Shown piece by piece: positions 44,530 to 53,503 of a stretch of 64,000 nt of DNA. A program made the translations under genes and the position numbers. The notes beneath the pieces were generated by a model, which worked only from the letters and a program-made list of their open reading frames with translations, was not told where the DNA came from and did not search any database. Every line of letters begins with the position of its first letter. Positions within the stretch are counted from its first letter, which is position 1. The DNA is taken from contig DBYY01000003.1 in the NCBI GenBank assembly GCA_002311025.1, forward strand, positions 1-64,000, read 5' to 3'. The DNA is from Candidatus Proelusimicrobium tauri. Lineage in GTDB: Bacteria > Elusimicrobiota > Elusimicrobia > Elusimicrobiales > Elusimicrobiaceae.

Positions 44530-44872
44530 AAAAAAGTAGGGCAATACCCCGGATTCTGTTGCTTTAGTAAACTAAAGCCGGAAACCATTTGTCTAAGCGG
44601 TCCACTTTACCTTAACGCAGGGGCCCTGCATCGGCGTCTTTGACCTTGCTCCAAGCGGGGTTTGCCTTGCCATAAAGATTACTCTTTATGCGGTGGTCTC
44701 TTAAACCGCCATTTCACCCTTACCTGTTAAAACAGGCGGTATTTTTTCTGCTGCACTTTCCGTCGAACAGGGTAATATAGCCCTGCCCTCCCGCGTTTTC
44801 ACACGGCGCTTTTGCCCTAGGAGTCCGGAAGTTCCTCCCCCACAAAAATATGGGAGCGATTTCCTTGCCCTA
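44530..44872 (-). ncRNA. rnpB: RNase P RNA (bacterial type A)
   Basis: On the minus strand the conserved blocks appear in order: GAGGAAC..CCGGACTC near the 5' end, GGAAAGTGCAGCAGAAA, ACCGCC, GGTAAGGGTGAAATGGCGG, AAGAGACCACCG, GGCAAGGCAAACCCC and CAGAATCCGGGGTA. The ends TAGGGCAA (44865-44872) and TTGCCCTA (44537-44544) pair as helix P1, and a T run follows. It is the catalytic RNA that matures tRNA 5' ends. A TATAAT at 44873-44878, overlapping the rnhA stop, is a likely -10; the exact 5' end may be a few bases further in. Confidence 0.93.
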
Positions 44873-44873
44873 A

Positions 44874-45506
44874 TTATATTTTATCAAATAATTCAAGTTG
44901 AACGGGAGTTCTTTTGCTTGCTTTTTTTGCTTTTGTTTTTTTTACGGCAGAAGTTTTTTTGAATATAGGGTCTTTTTCTTCTTTTTTAATTGCTGAAACT
45001 TTTTCTTCTTTTACTACCGTAGGTTGTAATTTTTGAGGTTCTGTTTTTGTTACGGGTGTTGGGTTAATTTCTTCTTTAACTTCGGTAGAAACGTCTTTTG
45101 CGCCTTTTAAAGCCCTATCCATAATAAGATTACAAATTGCATCTGCTTCTTTGTTCTGTTCGCGCGGAACATGGTTGATATTTATTTGTTTAAAATTTGT
45201 GGCAAGTTTTTTTATTTCCCCCATCAAAACTTGCAATTCGGGGTTTTTTATTTTATATTCCCCTAGATATTGGCGCACCATTAACTGGGAATCTGCTTTG
45301 ATGTTTAAGGAACATTTACCATATTCGCTTGCGGCTTTAAGAGCCATTTTTAAAGCGGTAAATTCTGCCTGATTATTGGTACATTCTTTAAAGAATAAAC
45401 CTTCTTTAACAAGCACTTTGCCGTTCTTATCTTTAATAATCCATCCGCTTGCGCCCGGTCCGGGATTTCCGCGGCTTCCGCCGTCAACATTGATAAATAG
45501 TTCCAT
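44874..45506 (-). CDS. rnhA: Ribonuclease HI with Lys-rich C-terminal tail
   Basis: 210 residues from the ATG at 45506; a longer frame to 45551 begins inside the gdhA terminator and is unlikely. The RNase H fold (1-130) has FINVDGGSRGNPGPG with the first catalytic Asp, CTNNQAEFTALKMAL with Glu, KADSQLMVRQ with Asp, and HVPREQNKEADAICN with the last Asp. It cuts RNA in RNA/DNA hybrids. A charged Lys/Glu/Pro tail of about 75 residues ends in RTPVQLELFDKI; this is longer than usual for prokaryotic RNase HI. The stop abuts the rnpB promoter. Confidence 0.9.
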   Translation of the reverse strand: MELFINVDGGSRGNPGPGASGWIIKDKNGKVLVKEGLFFKECTNNQAEFTALKMALKAASEYGKCSLNIKADSQLMVRQYLGEYKIKNPELQVLMGEIKKLATNFKQININHVPREQNKEADAICNLIMDRALKGAKDVSTEVKEEINPTPVTKTEPQKLQPTVVKEEKVSAIKKEEKDPIFKKTSAVKKTKAKKASKRTPVQLELFDKI

Positions 45507-45537
45507 AATTTTAAATTTAATCCTACAAAAAATTAAC

Positions 45538-45566
45538 GGGCGGAGGCACACATTCTCCGCCCGTTT
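45538..45566 (-). terminator. Terminator of gdhA
   Basis: CGGGCGGAG pairs with CTCCGCCCG, followed on the minus strand by TTAATTTTTTG. It lies 12 bases after the gdhA stop. Confidence 0.85.
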
Positions 45567-45577
45567 TTACTACTGTT

Positions 45578-46927
45578 TTAAATTACGCCTTGTGCAATCA
45601 TAGCGTCGGCAACTTTTTTGAAGCCTGCGATATTTGCACCGAGTAAGTAATCGTCTTTCTTACCATATTTTGTTGCAGCGTCTACGCAAGAATTATGAAT
45701 ACCTATCATAATCTTGTGTAGTTTATCTTCAACTTCTTCTTTGGTCCAAGAAAGGCGGATAGAATTTTGTGTCATTTCCAAACCGGAAACGGCAACCCCG
45801 CCTGCATTGGCTGCTTTGCCCGGAGCATATAAAACACCTGATTTTTGGAAGAGTTCCACAGCATCCGGAGTGCAAGGCATATTTGCGCCTTCGCAAACAA
45901 GTTTAACGCCGTTTTTAACGAGAGTTTGGGCATCTTCAAGTTTAAGTTCGTTTTCGCAAGCAGTCGGGAAGGCCGCAAAACAAGGAATGAACCAAGATTT
46001 TTTGCCTTCGTGGAATTCTGCTTTAGTATATTTTTTAACATATTCTTTAAGACTTGCTCTCTTGACGAAAACGAGTTCTTTAAGGAAAGCGATTTTTTCA
46101 GCATCAAGGCCGTCTTTATCATAAACTGCGCCGTCATAATCATTGAACCCGACGACTTTTCCGCCAAGTTGCATAATTTTTTCAGCAGTATGAATACCAA
46201 CATTACCTGTACCGGAAATAATGCAATTTTTACCTTTAACGCTTTCATTAACGCGTTTGAGCATTTCTTCTGCAAAATAGACAACGCCGTATCCGGTGGC
46301 TTCAGGTCTGATAAGACTTCCGCCGAAGGACGGCCCTTTACCTGTAAATACGCCGACAAATTGGTTAGTTAATTTTTTATATTGACCGAACATATAGCCG
46401 ACTTCTCTTGCACCGACACCAAGGTCGCCTGCGGGAACATCAGTAAATTGCCCGATATGGCGATAAAGTTCGTTCATAAAAGATTGGCAAAAGCGCATAA
46501 CTTCCATTTCGCTTTTACCTCTGTAATCAAAATCTGAACCGCCCTTACCGCCGCCCATAGGCAATCCGGTAAGACTGTTTTTGAAAGTTTGTTCAAAACC
46601 TAAAAATTTGAGCATACTTAAAGTTACGGTTTCATGGAAACGGCAACCGCCTTTATAAGGCCCGATTGCACTGTTAAATTGGACTCTATATCCACGATTT
46701 ACGCGGATATTGCCCTTATCATCACACCACGGAACGCGGAAAGTGATAATTCTTTCAGGTTCAACTAACCTTTCAAGAATTGCGTATTTTTGGTATTTAG
46801 GTTCGGCCTCTAAAATAGGCTCTAATGTGGAAAGAACTTCCTTTACTGCTTGTTGGAATAACTGTTCTGCGGGATCTCTTTTAGCAACTTGCTCCAAGAT
46901 ATCTTGCAGATATGTTTTGGTTGACAT
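45578..46927 (-). CDS. gdhA: NADP-type glutamate dehydrogenase
   Basis: 449 residues, the hexameric 50-kDa class. The active-site GLPMGGGKGGSDFD with catalytic Lys, DVPAGDLGVGAREVGYMFGQYKK, and the Rossmann start ISGTGNVGIHTAEKI are intact. It links ammonium and 2-oxoglutarate to glutamate; this class is usually the NADPH-dependent, biosynthetic one. It has GGAGG before the ATG and a weak TTGATT-17-TATCAT promoter that begins at the end of the next gene. Single-gene unit with its own terminator. Confidence 0.94.
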   Translation of the reverse strand: MSTKTYLQDILEQVAKRDPAEQLFQQAVKEVLSTLEPILEAEPKYQKYAILERLVEPERIITFRVPWCDDKGNIRVNRGYRVQFNSAIGPYKGGCRFHETVTLSMLKFLGFEQTFKNSLTGLPMGGGKGGSDFDYRGKSEMEVMRFCQSFMNELYRHIGQFTDVPAGDLGVGAREVGYMFGQYKKLTNQFVGVFTGKGPSFGGSLIRPEATGYGVVYFAEEMLKRVNESVKGKNCIISGTGNVGIHTAEKIMQLGGKVVGFNDYDGAVYDKDGLDAEKIAFLKELVFVKRASLKEYVKKYTKAEFHEGKKSWFIPCFAAFPTACENELKLEDAQTLVKNGVKLVCEGANMPCTPDAVELFQKSGVLYAPGKAANAGGVAVSGLEMTQNSIRLSWTKEEVEDKLHKIMIGIHNSCVDAATKYGKKDDYLLGANIAGFKKVADAMIAQGVI

Positions 46928-46984
46928 TTTTTACTGCCTCCGTTTTTATCGTTATATATATGATAACATTAAAGTAAATTATAA

Positions 46985-49900
46985 TCAAGGATGATTGTTT
47001 CTAGTTGTAGGGGTCCTCAATGTTTTAAGTATTTTTGCAGATTCTTCATCTATATAAAGAGCTTGTCTGTAAGCATATCTTGAAACGCCGTTAGCGTCTT
47101 TAACCGTTTTATTTAATTCTTTAATAATTCTGTTGCTGGAACTAGCCTCATAATTTGTTACTACAACATTTACACCTTTAAGATTATCCACTTCAAGCAC
47201 AATAGCGTTAGGTATATTCTTTTCATTCCAATTTAATACTACAAACTCTCTTAACTGTCCACCTGCTTCTTGGCGTTCAAAAACGCATTTAACATCTCCT
47301 GTTATTAGTTTATAAATATTTTCTCCAACCTTCTCTTTATGAGGATTAACAACCTTTAAACCATAATTTTCATCAAGAATAATAATTCTTTTATCACTTT
47401 GGGCGGCTATGGCTTTTTCTATAGACATTGCTGTTTCGTAATTTGGATTCATACCCGGAATATTCATTTCCTTAAAAACAATCATATCGGAAGGTTCAAG
47501 TATCTTAGAAAGGTATTGGTTATAAAATTCGATTGCGTTTTTATCGCCACATCTCATTGCCTCTTTTAAGTTTGTATAAAAATTACCCCAAGTTTGATTA
47601 TCTGTTAGTTTTTTCGGGACTACAACTTTCTCTAATAAACCGCCGGCTTTCTTTTCATTGTAAATTATTTTTCTTAAATCTTCTTCATAAATAATAGCTC
47701 CTTTTTCTTTATAGGAGTTTATAATATCATCTACATACTTTTGAATATCTTCCGCGGGGGTAGCAATTTCTTTTTTTGTAATATTTCCGACAGGAGCCAG
47801 CTCGCCTTTATTTAAATGTTCCACAAAGGATTTATCTCCACTTGTTGTAGAAGGATTATAATTATACCATCTGTTCATAAGTTTTTGATTGACTTTTTCT
47901 TTAGTTTGTGCCTTTATGGCTTTATTAGTCAACGAATCTTTGCTTTCAAATCTTACAACAGTTTTTGAAATACCTTCCTGTTCTAAAGTCGGCATTTTGG
48001 GTTTAACGGGGGTTTCTTTTACAACCGTTTCGACATTTTTGCCGATACTTACAGAAGTTCCGTCAAGTTTTGTTATGGTTAAAACTCTTTCTCCGTTGTG
48101 TGATAAACGTTGTAAAGGAACTCCCACGCTATAAGAAGGATATTTGTTTGTTATTCTGGCAGGTATACTTTTTATTTGCTTTATTTTTTTATTTGCTTTA
48201 ATAATATTTGGGTGTTTTTTTAGTAAAGTCCTAAGGAAACGCGCTTTTCTGGCAGGGGCTAAGTTGCTGGCAATTTTACCCGCTTTTATAAGCCCTCTAA
48301 TGGCTTTTATACTTTTTATCCCCAACTTGGCAAGCTTATATACATCTGCGACGCACCACACAGTTAAGGCAATATCTATCACCATCGCACTGACATCTAT
48401 TACAACTAAAGCCGTTCTATGATTTTCCAATTTATCTTTATGCTTTGGACTATATTTTTTAAGGTGAGGATATTTTTTTTCTAGGGCTCTATCCATAGCC
48501 AATTTTTCTTCTGTAGTTAAATCTACAAAATCCTGTTTATAAAATACCTCGGCGAAAACGGCACTGGGTTCAAGATTTTTCTTAGAAATCGACTCGCGAT
48601 ACTTTTGTTGTTTATTACTTAAATTGTTTTTATATTTTTCATATTCTCTTTTGCGAATATCGCCGGCTTTTTTTTCTACTTCATAAAGTCTATCTCCGTC
48701 GGATAACATTTCTTCAATTGTATCACTGTCGTTTATATAAATTATTCCTTTTTCTTCATCAATGATATACATTTTCACTTTATCTGTAAGATAAGTGAAA
48801 TGAACAGTTCTTCCTCTATATCTATATCCCATGCCATGTCCACCGACAGTAGCCGCACGAGGAACAAAATTATCAAATATATCCGGATGGTATAATAAGA
48901 TTCCATATATAAAGGGAATATTGTGGGTAAATGTAATATCTGAAGCTAAAACCTCGGAATTTCCTGAAACCCGAACGTTAACAGATAGGTCTACAACTTT
49001 ATCTAATACTTGCTTAATGACATAATCTTTTGGATTCTCTTTACGATAATTAGAAAAAATTTCCGCTATATCTTGCCAAACATCTCCACCGCCGTTTTCT
49101 TTGGACCAACGGGAATATTGGAACGGAGATCTGTAATATCTATCGTCAAAAACCATACTTTCTTTAAGATCTAAATTTTCTCCGCCTTCATCTTCATCGT
49201 CATGAGCGAATGTTTGACTTATTTCTGCAGTTTTGTAAAATACGACCTCAAGTAAATAAGTATTATTTGTTTGGAGTAAAGTATCTGTTCCTAAAAGTAA
49301 AATTTCAGCAGATGTCGGCTCTTCAAGATGACTTATCATAAAATTCATAACTGCGTTCATATTATATTTTTTAAAGAAAGCCAAGCCTTTTAGAGCCGTC
49401 ATAGCACTTTGACACGCTTGCGGATTTATAAGTTCCGGGTGAGTGCCGTATCCCGCATCTATTGCCTGCGGAAGATGAATAGTTAGATATTGTTTATGCA
49501 TTGAGTCATAACCAACTGATGATCTTAGATTTTCTTGTCTTTGAGCTGCGGTATTCCTCACACTCTGAACAAGTTTTTCTGCTTCCCAATCTGACATATT
49601 ACGGACATCGTGAAATTTACAAGCATTTTTTGTTAATTGATTTTTAAAATAGTTAAAGATGTCTTGCTTTTCTTGACTGTTAAAGAATTTAACATCATCA
49701 CTTTCCATAGAGAGCAACATAATAATAACATTCACTATTTTATCTATATATTCAGAATCAAAATTGTAGTAAGATATAGTTCCGTTAGTAGTTTTAGTTT
49801 TCTTATTTACAAGCATTTCAGCCATATTGGCAGCAATTTCTTGTAAAAATTCGTTTTTGGCTTTTTCCAATTCTTCTTTATATTCCGCTTTGCTTTTTTC

Positions 49901-50536
49901 AAATTCTTTTAGATATTGCTCATAATACTTTTGCTTATTGTTTAAGGTTTCGTTTTTCCAAGAATTGACGGCTTTCAAATTTTCTTGTTTCCAATCATTT
50001 AATCTCTGCATTTCAAGAGGATATTGATTCTCTGTAGAGCCAAAAGGAATATTTTGATATTTAAAATCTAAAGTTCTTTTTTTTATTTTAAAGGCATTTT
50101 CTATTGATTTAATATTTTTTTCGTATTCGTTTTGGGTATTTTCCTGAAGTTCTTTATTATATTCCCTTTGAGAAATAGGTTGTTCTTCTTTTTCTTCTTT
50201 AACTTCTTCGCCGTCCTCTATTGAATCTCTGGTGTCAATAAACATTTCACTTATTGAGTCAATATAAGACCTGCAGGATGTTTTTTCATGTTGTTTAGAA
50301 CAAAATTGCCAATTTTTTTCTATATCGCTAGAAGGTTGATTAGTGTTATAGGCGTCTTGTAAAGCAGTTTTTAATTCTTTTTCCACTTCGACAGAAGCCA
50401 TAGAAGGTCCTAATGCTTGGGCAGAAATATTAAAAAGCATTATAAAGGAAAGGATAATGCAAATTGTTTTATTTAATTTTTTTATTGCTTTGGGGGTTAA
50501 TTTTAATGTATGTATGCGCAAAATAAAATTTTTCAT
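46985..50536 (-). CDS. Giant secreted protein, paralog of the 1648-residue protein, without transporter region
   Basis: 1183 residues. A basic start and signal segment (about 25-45, ending near AQALGPS) lead into Lys/Glu-rich coiled coil (50-240), a conserved domain with SRWSKENGGGDVWQDIAEIF near 480-500, FAEVFYKQDFVDLTTEEKLAMDRAL near 645, and hydrophobic helices IDIALTVWCVADVYKLAKLG near 715. These match the 1648-residue protein at 11390-16336 segment by segment. The C-terminal 400 residues are soluble and unrelated to the MFS-like half of the paralog. Function unknown. The upstream GGTC element links it to the same control. Confidence 0.72.
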   Translation of the reverse strand: MKNFILRIHTLKLTPKAIKKLNKTICIILSFIMLFNISAQALGPSMASVEVEKELKTALQDAYNTNQPSSDIEKNWQFCSKQHEKTSCRSYIDSISEMFIDTRDSIEDGEEVKEEKEEQPISQREYNKELQENTQNEYEKNIKSIENAFKIKKRTLDFKYQNIPFGSTENQYPLEMQRLNDWKQENLKAVNSWKNETLNNKQKYYEQYLKEFEKSKAEYKEELEKAKNEFLQEIAANMAEMLVNKKTKTTNGTISYYNFDSEYIDKIVNVIIMLLSMESDDVKFFNSQEKQDIFNYFKNQLTKNACKFHDVRNMSDWEAEKLVQSVRNTAAQRQENLRSSVGYDSMHKQYLTIHLPQAIDAGYGTHPELINPQACQSAMTALKGLAFFKKYNMNAVMNFMISHLEEPTSAEILLLGTDTLLQTNNTYLLEVVFYKTAEISQTFAHDDEDEGGENLDLKESMVFDDRYYRSPFQYSRWSKENGGGDVWQDIAEIFSNYRKENPKDYVIKQVLDKVVDLSVNVRVSGNSEVLASDITFTHNIPFIYGILLYHPDIFDNFVPRAATVGGHGMGYRYRGRTVHFTYLTDKVKMYIIDEEKGIIYINDSDTIEEMLSDGDRLYEVEKKAGDIRKREYEKYKNNLSNKQQKYRESISKKNLEPSAVFAEVFYKQDFVDLTTEEKLAMDRALEKKYPHLKKYSPKHKDKLENHRTALVVIDVSAMVIDIALTVWCVADVYKLAKLGIKSIKAIRGLIKAGKIASNLAPARKARFLRTLLKKHPNIIKANKKIKQIKSIPARITNKYPSYSVGVPLQRLSHNGERVLTITKLDGTSVSIGKNVETVVKETPVKPKMPTLEQEGISKTVVRFESKDSLTNKAIKAQTKEKVNQKLMNRWYNYNPSTTSGDKSFVEHLNKGELAPVGNITKKEIATPAEDIQKYVDDIINSYKEKGAIIYEEDLRKIIYNEKKAGGLLEKVVVPKKLTDNQTWGNFYTNLKEAMRCGDKNAIEFYNQYLSKILEPSDMIVFKEMNIPGMNPNYETAMSIEKAIAAQSDKRIIILDENYGLKVVNPHKEKVGENIYKLITGDVKCVFERQEAGGQLREFVVLNWNEKNIPNAIVLEVDNLKGVNVVVTNYEASSSNRIIKELNKTVKDANGVSRYAYRQALYIDEESAKILKTLRTPTTRNNHP

Positions 50537-50574
50537 TTTTCATGCCTTTCTTTAAAAGATACCTCTATACTTAA

Positions 50575-50662
50575 ATTATAGTAGTTTGGATAAGAAATAA
50601 AAGAGTCATTAGACCCAGATGAGAGTAGAAAAAAGACCTATAGAAATCTGGGTCTAAAGACC
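50575..50662 (-). promoter_or_regulatory. GGTC-box element with an extra half-site (copy 3) and promoter
   Basis: On the minus strand GGTCTTTAGACC (50651-50662) is a perfect palindrome; further GGTC cores follow at 24 and 47 bases, the last in TCTGGGTCTAATGACTCTT, which runs into a promoter with TTTTAT (50597-50602), 16 bases, TATAAT (50575-50580). Compared with copies 1 and 2 it carries one more half-site of the same 23-24-base period. Confidence 0.65.
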
Positions 50663-50678
50663 TATATATTTTGAGAGA

Positions 50679-50770
50679 TTATTTTTCGTCTTTTGATTTA
50701 TTTTTTACGTTGCTGTAATTGGTCCAGAAACCTTTACTCCCCCTCTTTTACATTAAAGGGCTTGATGAGA
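50679..50770 (-). pseudogene. Remnant of a diguanylate cyclase 3' end (tandem duplicate)
   Basis: The minus strand here reads GFWTNYSNVKNKSKDEK and stop, aligning with GFWASYSDVKNKDNKEGN at the end of the intact GGDEF gene just upstream (50776-52293). DNA similarity extends about 80 bases, with a frame change before the Gly. No start or GGDEF domain remains. It is the trace of a tandem duplication or recombination that removed the rest of a second copy. Confidence 0.65.
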
Positions 50771-50775
50771 GGAAA

Positions 50776-52293
50776 TTAAGGCAAATTAAGGTTTCCTTCT
50801 TTATTGTCTTTATTTTTTACGTCGCTGTAACTTGCCCAGAAACCTCTACCGCCTTCTTTAACATAGTAAAGGGCCTCATCGGCACAATGGATAAGGTCGG
50901 CTTGGTCTTGGGAATCATAAGGATAAACAGCAATACCTTGACTTATGGAAAGGTGTACTTCTTGCCCTTTGGTAAGTTCAGGATTCATTTTGATTGCTTT
51001 GACTTTTTGGGAAAGCCTTTTTGCAATATGCTTTGCTTCTTCGGCAGTGGTGCGCGGAAGCATAATTATAATTTCATCCCCGCCGTAGCGGCAAGGAATA
51101 TCGGTTTGCCTAAGGCTTGTTCTGATGACTTGGCTTACTTCTTTTAAAGCCTCATCGCCAAAAATGTGGCCGTAGGTATCGTTAATGGTTTTAAAGTGGT
51201 CTATATCAAGCAAAATTATGGCAAGGGTTAAATTAAATCTTTGCGAGCGGTAAATTTCCTGCGAAAGGTTTTCATTAAAAAATCTTCTTAAGCAAAGTTT
51301 TGTAAGTTCGTCGTAATTTGAAAGTTCCTGAACCTTTTCAAAAAGCCGTGCATTATCAATAGCAAGGGCAATTTGTGTGGAAAATTGTTTTAAAGATAAA
51401 ATATCTTCTTGTGAAATTTTTGTGCGCGAAAGCATATTATCAAACACAAGCCAACCGAGATTATTTGACTGCATACTTAAAGGTAAAGATAAAACAATAT
51501 CTGAACTTGTTATTAAAGGGCAAACATAGTCCCCCCCTGGGCAACGTGTCGTAAATGCTCTATGGATGTTTTTTGAAATATCAATACTTTTAACTTCGCC
51601 GGAAAGGTCTGCGCTGTAAGCCTCATTTACCACTTGGGTTTTGGGGTCTAAAAGATACATGGAAGTTCTATCAAAGTGGAAGGTGTTTTGTATGCTTTTT
51701 AAAATCTCTTTTAAACTATCGGCAAGGCGAAGTGAACTTGCAAAAAGTTTGGCAAGACCGTTTAAGGCTCGTGCTCGTTCAAGTTGGGACATGTGATAAG
51801 AATCAATTTCTATCACATTGATTTTAGAAGAAAGTTCGCTACAAAGCCCTAAAATAATTTGTTTATCGCTTTGAGTAAAAACTTTACTTTTTTTGAATCT
51901 TTCAAATCTTAAAACACCGTAGCGGCTGCGCATTTGCTGACCGGAAGTTAAGGCTTTTAAACTTTCAAGTGGGGTGCGCCATTTTACAAGAGCGTAAATT
52001 GCGGGATAATCTAAAGTGGGCGAATCCATTAAACCGTCTTGTAAAAATTTTATGATTTCGGGAGAGTTTTTATCTGCAAAAATATTTTCCTGCAGTTCAA
52101 AGATTTCGCCATTCAAAGAAGTTGTGTGTAAGGAAATAATTGATTTTTCTTCTTCCCAATTAAAAAAGGATATTCTTTGCGCGTCTAAATAGTCTGCCAT
52201 TATGGGCAAAGCATGATGCATTAAATCTTCAAAGGAAAAGAACCTTTGCGCCATCTTTCTATAAAAATCATAAAGTAAATTTATTCTTGGCAT
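50776..52293 (-). CDS. GAF-GGDEF diguanylate cyclase
   Basis: 505 residues. An N-terminal region (1-170) and a GAF-like domain (about 175-325) precede a GGDEF domain (about 330-490): YDELTKLCLRRFF, ILLDIDHFKTINDTYGHIFGD, and the active site CRYGGDEII. RQTD stands five residues before the active site and is the RxxD inhibitory c-di-GMP site. It should make c-di-GMP from two GTP and be product-inhibited. No membrane helix, so it senses a cytoplasmic signal. The start is 4 bases after the solute-binding protein gene; the two are surely cotranscribed. Confidence 0.88.
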   Translation of the reverse strand: MPRINLLYDFYRKMAQRFFSFEDLMHHALPIMADYLDAQRISFFNWEEEKSIISLHTTSLNGEIFELQENIFADKNSPEIIKFLQDGLMDSPTLDYPAIYALVKWRTPLESLKALTSGQQMRSRYGVLRFERFKKSKVFTQSDKQIILGLCSELSSKINVIEIDSYHMSQLERARALNGLAKLFASSLRLADSLKEILKSIQNTFHFDRTSMYLLDPKTQVVNEAYSADLSGEVKSIDISKNIHRAFTTRCPGGDYVCPLITSSDIVLSLPLSMQSNNLGWLVFDNMLSRTKISQEDILSLKQFSTQIALAIDNARLFEKVQELSNYDELTKLCLRRFFNENLSQEIYRSQRFNLTLAIILLDIDHFKTINDTYGHIFGDEALKEVSQVIRTSLRQTDIPCRYGGDEIIIMLPRTTAEEAKHIAKRLSQKVKAIKMNPELTKGQEVHLSISQGIAVYPYDSQDQADLIHCADEALYYVKEGGRGFWASYSDVKNKDNKEGNLNLP

Positions 52294-52297
52294 AGGG

Positions 52298-53503
52298 TTA
52301 TTCTCCGTATAAACTCAGAATATCGTCGGCTTCTTTTTGTTCTTTGTGTAAATACTGTTCTAAGTTAATAAGAGTATAATTATTTCTGACGATATCGCTT
52401 GCTGTTCTTGTCATAACTTCGGCAAGCATTTCCATTAAAGTTCCGCTTGCAAGGTGGCTTGTAAGCGTTCTTGCCGTAGCAAGAATTTTTGTATAATTTT
52501 GCACACGCACAGGCGAAGATATTAAGAAATTTTCAAAACTTGCTTCTAAAGACGGGAAGACTTCCGTCAAAGCGGCATATTTTATTTGATTTTCCGGCTT
52601 TGTTAACCACTTAACCAAAAGTGCTGCCTGTTCCTGATTTTCTCCCCTAACCAAAGCCAAGTTTATGGCTTCTAAATAGTTTACGGAGTTTTTGCCCGTT
52701 CTTGGGATGGGCAAAGTTTTAACTTCAAAGTTTGCTCTTTGTCCCTCAAACATAGCAATACCTTGACGGCGCGTCATAACCATACTTGCATAACCTGAGG
52801 ATATCGTGCCAAGCGAACTTCTTTCCCTTAAAATAGGCATATAACCTTTCAAGGCAAGGGTGGCAAAATCTTCTATACCCTGTCTTGTTTCCTGTACATT
52901 AAAGCCGGAAAGGTTTTCCTTTTCATCCATAAGGAAACCGCCTTTGCTCCAAATGCAAGGCAGAACAGCACGGTGAGATAAAGAACCGCGCCAATCGCTG
53001 TTTTGCATAGGGAAATATCCTTCAACTTCACTAAAGCGTTCTTTTAATAATTTACACGCTTCAAGCATACCTTGCCAAGTGCCTAAAAGTTGTTGGGGAT
53101 TATTGCAAACTTGTAAGAGGTGGTCTTCTCTGTAATGCAGAGCGGTAATATCAAACCACCACGGAATAGAATAAATATCGGAAGTGTTTTTTTTGTAACA
53201 ATGAGGATGTAAAAGTTCAAGGTAATTATCAACTCTAAAAGTCTTATCAAATTCCGTAAGATTAACTAAAACGCCGGCTTTTATTAAAAGTTCTGTCCAG
53301 TAATGTGGCATAGCAATAATATCCGGTCCTTTGCCTGAACGGACTAAATGGCGAAGAGAAAAGATTTTATTCCATAAAGTTGCGCGGTTAATAACTTTTA
53401 CTTCAATATCTATGGAAGGATTTTCCTTTTTAAAATCTTTAAGGAAATCTTCCATGATACTTTGCGTTCTTTCCGCATTATCGGGCATCATCCAAAAAAG
53501 CAT
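52298..53503 (-). CDS. Family 1 extracellular-type solute-binding protein lacking a signal peptide
   Basis: 401 residues from the ATG at 53503, which overlaps the tsaD stop as TAATG. The fold is a type 2 periplasmic binding protein for sugars: LFWMMPDNAERTQSIMEDFLKDFKKENPSI at the start, GKGPDIIAMPHYWTELLIKAG, and PWWFDITALHYREDHL. The mature domain starts within the first residues, so there is no room for a signal peptide or lipobox, and no ABC permease genes are near. It sits in a unit with a diguanylate cyclase, so it may be a cytoplasmic ligand sensor (inference). Confidence 0.78.
   Translation of the reverse strand: MLFWMMPDNAERTQSIMEDFLKDFKKENPSIDIEVKVINRATLWNKIFSLRHLVRSGKGPDIIAMPHYWTELLIKAGVLVNLTEFDKTFRVDNYLELLHPHCYKKNTSDIYSIPWWFDITALHYREDHLLQVCNNPQQLLGTWQGMLEACKLLKERFSEVEGYFPMQNSDWRGSLSHRAVLPCIWSKGGFLMDEKENLSGFNVQETRQGIEDFATLALKGYMPILRERSSLGTISSGYASMVMTRRQGIAMFEGQRANFEVKTLPIPRTGKNSVNYLEAINLALVRGENQEQAALLVKWLTKPENQIKYAALTEVFPSLEASFENFLISSPVRVQNYTKILATARTLTSHLASGTLMEMLAEVMTRTASDIVRNNYTLINLEQYLHKEQKEADDILSLYGE

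Noticed and set aside
45507..45551. Upstream start for RNase HI
   Set aside because: It lies in the gdhA terminator stem, and the family start is at MELFINVDGG.
46985..50536. The 1183-residue protein as a truncated form of the 1648-residue protein
   Set aside because: Its C-terminal 400 residues are a continuous, different open frame and not a frameshifted MFS-like half.
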